Part shown: positions 61,083 through 64,000 of the stretch, piece by piece
Position numbering within the stretch: position 1 is the stretch's first letter
Layout: every line of letters begins with the position of its first letter
Source: an uncultured Oscillospiraceae bacterium
GTDB taxonomy: Bacteria; Bacillota; Clostridia; Oscillospirales; Ruminococcaceae
Direction of reading: 5' to 3'
Assembly: GCA_934446355.1 (NCBI GenBank)
Contig: CAKSEC010000012.1
Coordinates: forward strand, 1 to 64,000
Length of the DNA: 64,000 nucleotides
Translations under genes and position numbers: made by a program
Notes under the pieces: generated by a model
Seen by the model: the letters and a program-made list of their open reading frames with translations, nothing else
Databases searched by the model: none
Told to the model about the DNA's origin: nothing

Positions 61083-61902
61083 TTTGCATACCCTTTATAA
61101 AAAACGCTATTGAAGCAAATATCGGCGGGATCAGCGATATCAGAGGGGACCACGCCGGAACGTTACTGCTTTCCGCTCCCATCATCAGCATATTGCTGGG
61201 GCGCAGCGATTTGAGTATTGCTCCTGCGAAAGTACCGTAAAGCGGCTCGGCAAGCGTTCCTGCGATCACGGACACCGCAGTGTAATACCCCGCTGGGACA
61301 ATAACGCTCATGTATTTTTTTCGCAGGAACAGGTAGGCAGTACAGGCAAAGGCGCAGTACACAAACGGGAAAATCGCATATTTATATACGCCCTCAAGAG
61401 CAAAATAAGCAAGCGGGCAGTTCCACGAAAATCCCTCGCCGAAAATATCATTCAGGAACGAACGGCTGTAGTTTTCGTCTATTACGACAGGGTGGAAACT
61501 TGCGCCGAAAAGCCAGAATATCAGAAATCCCAGATAAAGAGCCGCTGCCGCTGTCAGCGAAACACGAAGAATATCGCTGCATACAAGCCTTGAAAACCGC
61601 TTTACTCTGGGCTTCGCATTGCCGTAATAACCGCCGCAGAGCCTGATAAAGCCGAATGAAAACAATACCGCAAGCAGCGGAAGAACCAGCTGCATTATTG
61701 CAGAACCGTTTATCATGCAGTATGAAAAGCCCCAGCTTATCACAAATTCTGCCTGCGAACCGCCGAGTTCTGTTCGGGTGTTTTTTATCAGATATTCAAA
61801 CACTCTCGACGACAAGCCCCATGAAATAAACAGCATAACAGAGCAGCTTATCGCCCCGATAACAGCGTAAACGTTAAGATATTTTTTCATTTTCATCACC
61901 AT
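61063..61902 (-). CDS. ABC transporter membrane protein (first gene)
   Basis: A 279-aa integral membrane protein with about six hydrophobic segments and a long external-looking loop around FHPVVIDENYSRSFLNDIFGEG. The start at 61902 (MVMKMKKYLNVYAVIG) is preferred because GGAAG lies 5 nt upstream; a start at 61890 is also possible. It is the first gene of the operon, under the promoter at 61957-61985, and overlaps the next gene by 20 nt. Function presumably transport of a peptide or antibiotic-like compound. Confidence 0.7.
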   Translation of the reverse strand: MVMKMKKYLNVYAVIGAISCSVMLFISWGLSSRVFEYLIKNTRTELGGSQAEFVISWGFSYCMINGSAIMQLVLPLLAVLFSFGFIRLCGGYYGNAKPRVKRFSRLVCSDILRVSLTAAAALYLGFLIFWLFGASFHPVVIDENYSRSFLNDIFGEGFSWNCPLAYFALEGVYKYAIFPFVYCAFACTAYLFLRKKYMSVIVPAGYYTAVSVIAGTLAEPLYGTFAGAILKSLRPSNMLMMGAESSNVPAWSPLISLIPPIFASIAFFIKGMQNEKKSG

Positions 61903-61956
61903 AATTACTTCCGAAGATCTGCGCCGAAACGGCGGCATAATGCGTCCTCTGAACTG

Positions 61957-61985
61957 ATGTTACCACACCAGTTTCTCAAAGTCAA
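61957..61985 (-). promoter_or_regulatory. Promoter of the ABC transporter operon, flanked by a dyad
   Basis: On the minus strand, TTGACT (61985-61980), 17 bp, TAACAT (61962-61957). ACCAGTTT (61967-61974) and AAACTGGT (61997-62004) form a dyad around the -35 box, a possible site for the divergent LytTR regulator. Confidence 0.55.
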
Positions 61986-62047
61986 CAGCATACGGAAAAC
62001 TGGTTCAGAAATCGGGAAAAGTGGCTGGAATTCAGGGGTTTATCGCC

Positions 62048-62076
62048 TTGACAACGGTTTTGGATAGGATTATAAT
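62048..62076 (+). promoter_or_regulatory. Promoter of the LytTR/GHKL two-component operon
   Basis: TTGACA (62048-62053), 17 bp, TATAAT (62071-62076), about 30 nt before ATG 62110 with an AGAGGTGA ribosome site between. Confidence 0.82.
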
Positions 62077-62109
62077 TTATATATGATCTTGATTCAGAGG
62101 TGAATATTT

Positions 62110-62850
62110 ATGATAAAAATTGCACTATGCGATGATGATTTGATATACATTGATTCTGTGCTCAGGCCGCTTGTTTCTAAGGCGCTGAAAAACGCTGAAA
62201 TTCAGGCGGAGGTATGCTTCTTCAATGACGGAAGCAAGCTTATTCAAGAGTTCAAAGAGCACCGTGATTTTGATATCGTGATACTGGATATAGATATGCC
62301 GAAAGCAAATGGTAAAGCCATTGCCGAGCAGCTTAGAATGATGAACGGCGATTTTACGCTTGCCTTTATTACTGCGTTATCCGACGAGGCAATAAACACT
62401 ATCCCCTATTCAATCAAGGCGTTTATTCCGAAAGACATTTCAGGAAACAGAATGCAGGACGCACTTGAAAAGCTGTTCAGAGAATGCTCCATACAGAAAC
62501 CCAGATATCAGGTTTTTGAAATAATCAGGGATAATACCGCCGCATTTGTCAGGATAAATAATAATGATATTTTGTATTTTCAGAACAAATCGGAACGCAT
62601 ATATCTTCACACGAACGATGAACGCTTCCTGCTCACAGACCGCAGTATAAAGCGGTTTGAGCAGCATTATGACCTGAGTGGATTCTGCAGGATACACACC
62701 GATCTTATCGTAAATCTGAGCAAGGTGTACGAAATATTGAAGAACGATATCCTGCTGACAAACGGCGAAAAGCTTCCGGTCAGCAGACGCCGCAGGAACG
62801 ATTTAATAACGGCTTTCGCAGATATGATAACGACAAGGTACGGTGAATGA
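62110..62850 (+). CDS. LytTR-family response regulator
   Basis: A 246-aa regulator. The receiver domain has the acidic pocket Asp8-Asp10 and phosphoacceptor Asp60 (VILDIDMPKANG). The C-terminal LytTR DNA-binding domain (about 135-240) includes NDILYFQNKSERIYLHT, FCRIHTDLIVNLSKV and LPVSRRRRNDLITAF. Such regulators act with GHKL kinases in peptide signalling and bacteriocin or virulence control. It is co-encoded with the kinase (4-nt overlap) and divergent from the ABC operon, which is its most likely target. Confidence 0.92.
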   Translation: MIKIALCDDDLIYIDSVLRPLVSKALKNAEIQAEVCFFNDGSKLIQEFKEHRDFDIVILDIDMPKANGKAIAEQLRMMNGDFTLAFITALSDEAINTIPYSIKAFIPKDISGNRMQDALEKLFRECSIQKPRYQVFEIIRDNTAAFVRINNNDILYFQNKSERIYLHTNDERFLLTDRSIKRFEQHYDLSGFCRIHTDLIVNLSKVYEILKNDILLTNGEKLPVSRRRRNDLITAFADMITTRYGE

Positions 62851-64000
62851 TGGAACTAATTGATATATGTGCGTGCTTCATTGAAATCATGGTGGGATCA
62901 GTGTTTTCGTGGCTTCTGCTGAAAAAATCCCGCAATATAATACCTCTGGCTGCGGTCATAATTATCGGGACAGCCGCGAAGTTCCTGCTTTTTAACGTTT
63001 CCACGCCGGTTGGTTATTTGGTGACGGCACTGATCTATTTTTTCGGGAATGCTTTTCTTTCAGGGGATAAGCTGGCAAAGAAAATATCTGTTTCGGTGAC
63101 TGCGGCGTATATCGTCTGCATTTCAGATTTCATTTTCGGCAGTATTATCGCTTTGCTGTCCGAAAAGGGCTTCGGGCAGCTAAGGGCGGAATGGCTCATT
63201 ATTCATTCGTTAAGCGTACTTGCGTTCATTCCCGCATTTCTGCTTCTGCGGAAAATACCACGAAATACGCCAAACAAGTTCTATTCGTTTTTTGCCGGAA
63301 CAATGTCCGGATTTTGTATCGTCGCAATAATCGTAACGGGTGGTTTTCGGGGAAGCGCAATGAACTTAAGCAGAGAAAATATGCTTGCGGCGGCTCTGGT
63401 GGCTTTGATTTTTTATGCTGCGAGCATTATCGTTGTGGGTTTCTTTTCGCAGCTTTGCATAGGCGTTGACCGTGAGCAGAAGCTGCTTTTGCTAGAAACG
63501 AACTACAAGAATTTCAGCGAACAGATAGAACTTCGCAGAGAAAATGAGCAGGCTTTAAGAAAATTCCGGCATGATATAATCAACTATCTGAGCGACATCA
63601 GGGGTCTTATCGCCATGAATGAAAAAGACAGCGCACTGAAGCTTCTTGAGGAAACGGCAGGAAAAGCGGAACTGCCGAACCTCGGTTCGATCGACACGGG
63701 TAATGTTTTCGCAGACGTTGTGATATCCTCCAAAGCCGTAGTGTGCAGGCGGAAAAATATAATGTTCGAGTACAGAAGCGTTTCGCTGAAAGAGCAGAAA
63801 ATCGAAGCAGCAGATATTTCCTCTTTGCTTTCCAATTTGCTTGATAACGCCGTTGAAGCCGCTGAAAACTGTACTGATCCGTACGTTAAACTTGATATAT
63901 TCGTCCATAACGTGTACTTGGTTTTTCGTGTGGAAAACAGCGTTTGTAACGCCGTTCGGTCGGATACGCAGCGCATACAATCAACAAAAGAGGACCGTTC
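62847..64000 (+). CDS. GHKL-family sensor histidine kinase, cut by window end
   Basis: Open from ATG 62847 (overlapping the regulator stop, ATGATGG) to the last base, giving 384 residues without a stop. About six membrane segments fill residues 5-205. A coiled linker follows (QKLLLLETNYKNFSEQIELR), then the H-box FRHDIINYLSDIRGLI and the N-box LLSNLLDNAVEAAE. It is the AgrC/ComD-like kinase class that senses peptides or membrane signals. It partners the LytTR regulator just upstream. The C-terminal G-box lies beyond the window. Confidence 0.9.
   Translation, partial: MMELIDICACFIEIMVGSVFSWLLLKKSRNIIPLAAVIIIGTAAKFLLFNVSTPVGYLVTALIYFFGNAFLSGDKLAKKISVSVTAAYIVCISDFIFGSIIALLSEKGFGQLRAEWLIIHSLSVLAFIPAFLLLRKIPRNTPNKFYSFFAGTMSGFCIVAIIVTGGFRGSAMNLSRENMLAAALVALIFYAASIIVVGFFSQLCIGVDREQKLLLLETNYKNFSEQIELRRENEQALRKFRHDIINYLSDIRGLIAMNEKDSALKLLEETAGKAELPNLGSIDTGNVFADVVISSKAVVCRRKNIMFEYRSVSLKEQKIEAADISSLLSNLLDNAVEAAENCTDPYVKLDIFVHNVYLVFRVENSVCNAVRSDTQRIQSTKEDR

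Noticed and set aside
1..64000. CRISPR array
   Set aside because: No regularly spaced short repeats with unique spacers were seen; the only repeated DNA is coding GLUG/dockerin sequence and their hairpins.
1..64000. tRNA or rRNA genes
   Set aside because: No cloverleaf with a TTC-A-type T-loop and no rRNA-like sequence was noticed in the intergenic stretches, all of which are short.

Overview
The window looks like a chromosomal segment of a gut Firmicute of the Ruminococcus/Oscillospiraceae type. Pointers are the strong AGGAGG-type ribosome binding sites, textbook sigma-A promoters (TTGACA, 17 bp, TATAAT) at many loci, and large secreted proteins ending in type I dockerins, as found in cellulosome-forming ruminococci. 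Every assignment rests on reading the sequence; no database search was possible.

Layout. Bases 1-189 hold the end of a YibE/F-like membrane protein. Bases 480-3836 hold a polar amino acid ABC transporter operon (ATPase, lipoprotein, two permeases). Bases 3944-6940 hold a tight group: 2-hydroxyacid dehydrogenase, TSUP exporter, and an aromatic-acid-exporter-like membrane protein fused to a HAD-like domain with degenerate catalytic motifs. Bases 7128-7949 hold an Rpn-type PD-(D/E)XK gene with an early stop codon.

Bases 8022-21403, all on the minus strand, form an accessory or conflict-like region. It contains a SWIM / HEAT-like / MoxR AAA / DUF5682 / VWA module, a flavoprotein reductase, a four-gene operon (Sel1-like, J-domain, HIRAN, TPR), and a DUF4143-type AAA ATPase. 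Divergent to it lies a 1917-aa DUF4011 helicase with a transglutaminase-like N-terminus and a Vsr-like C-terminal nuclease whose expected catalytic Glu is Leu.

Bases 27499-56030 hold a family of four giant GLUG-repeat/dockerin genes. Three are intact, on the plus strand, and share a promoter layout, a 5' leader hairpin with compensatory base changes, a signal peptide and a terminator. The fourth, on the minus strand, lost its -10 box, leader and signal peptide by deletion and carries a frameshift, yet shares an exactly identical 473-bp stretch with the first. The C-terminal halves of the family are mosaic. A second DUF4143 ATPase and a phosphorelay operon for c-di-GMP (hybrid kinase, HPt, GGDEF-REC-HD-GYP) lie between the copies.

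Bases 56121-58785 hold a divergent AraC regulator (apparently leaderless) and a GH2 enzyme with the N-x-K motif of beta-glucuronidases. Bases 58890-59113 hold a remnant of a death-on-curing toxin-antitoxin pair. Bases 59126-61902 hold an ABC transporter operon divergent from a LytTR regulator and GHKL kinase (62110-64000, cut by the window edge). The most interesting unit is the GLUG/dockerin family, which looks like expressed copies plus a silent recombination partner. The Sel1-J-HIRAN-TPR operon is the second.
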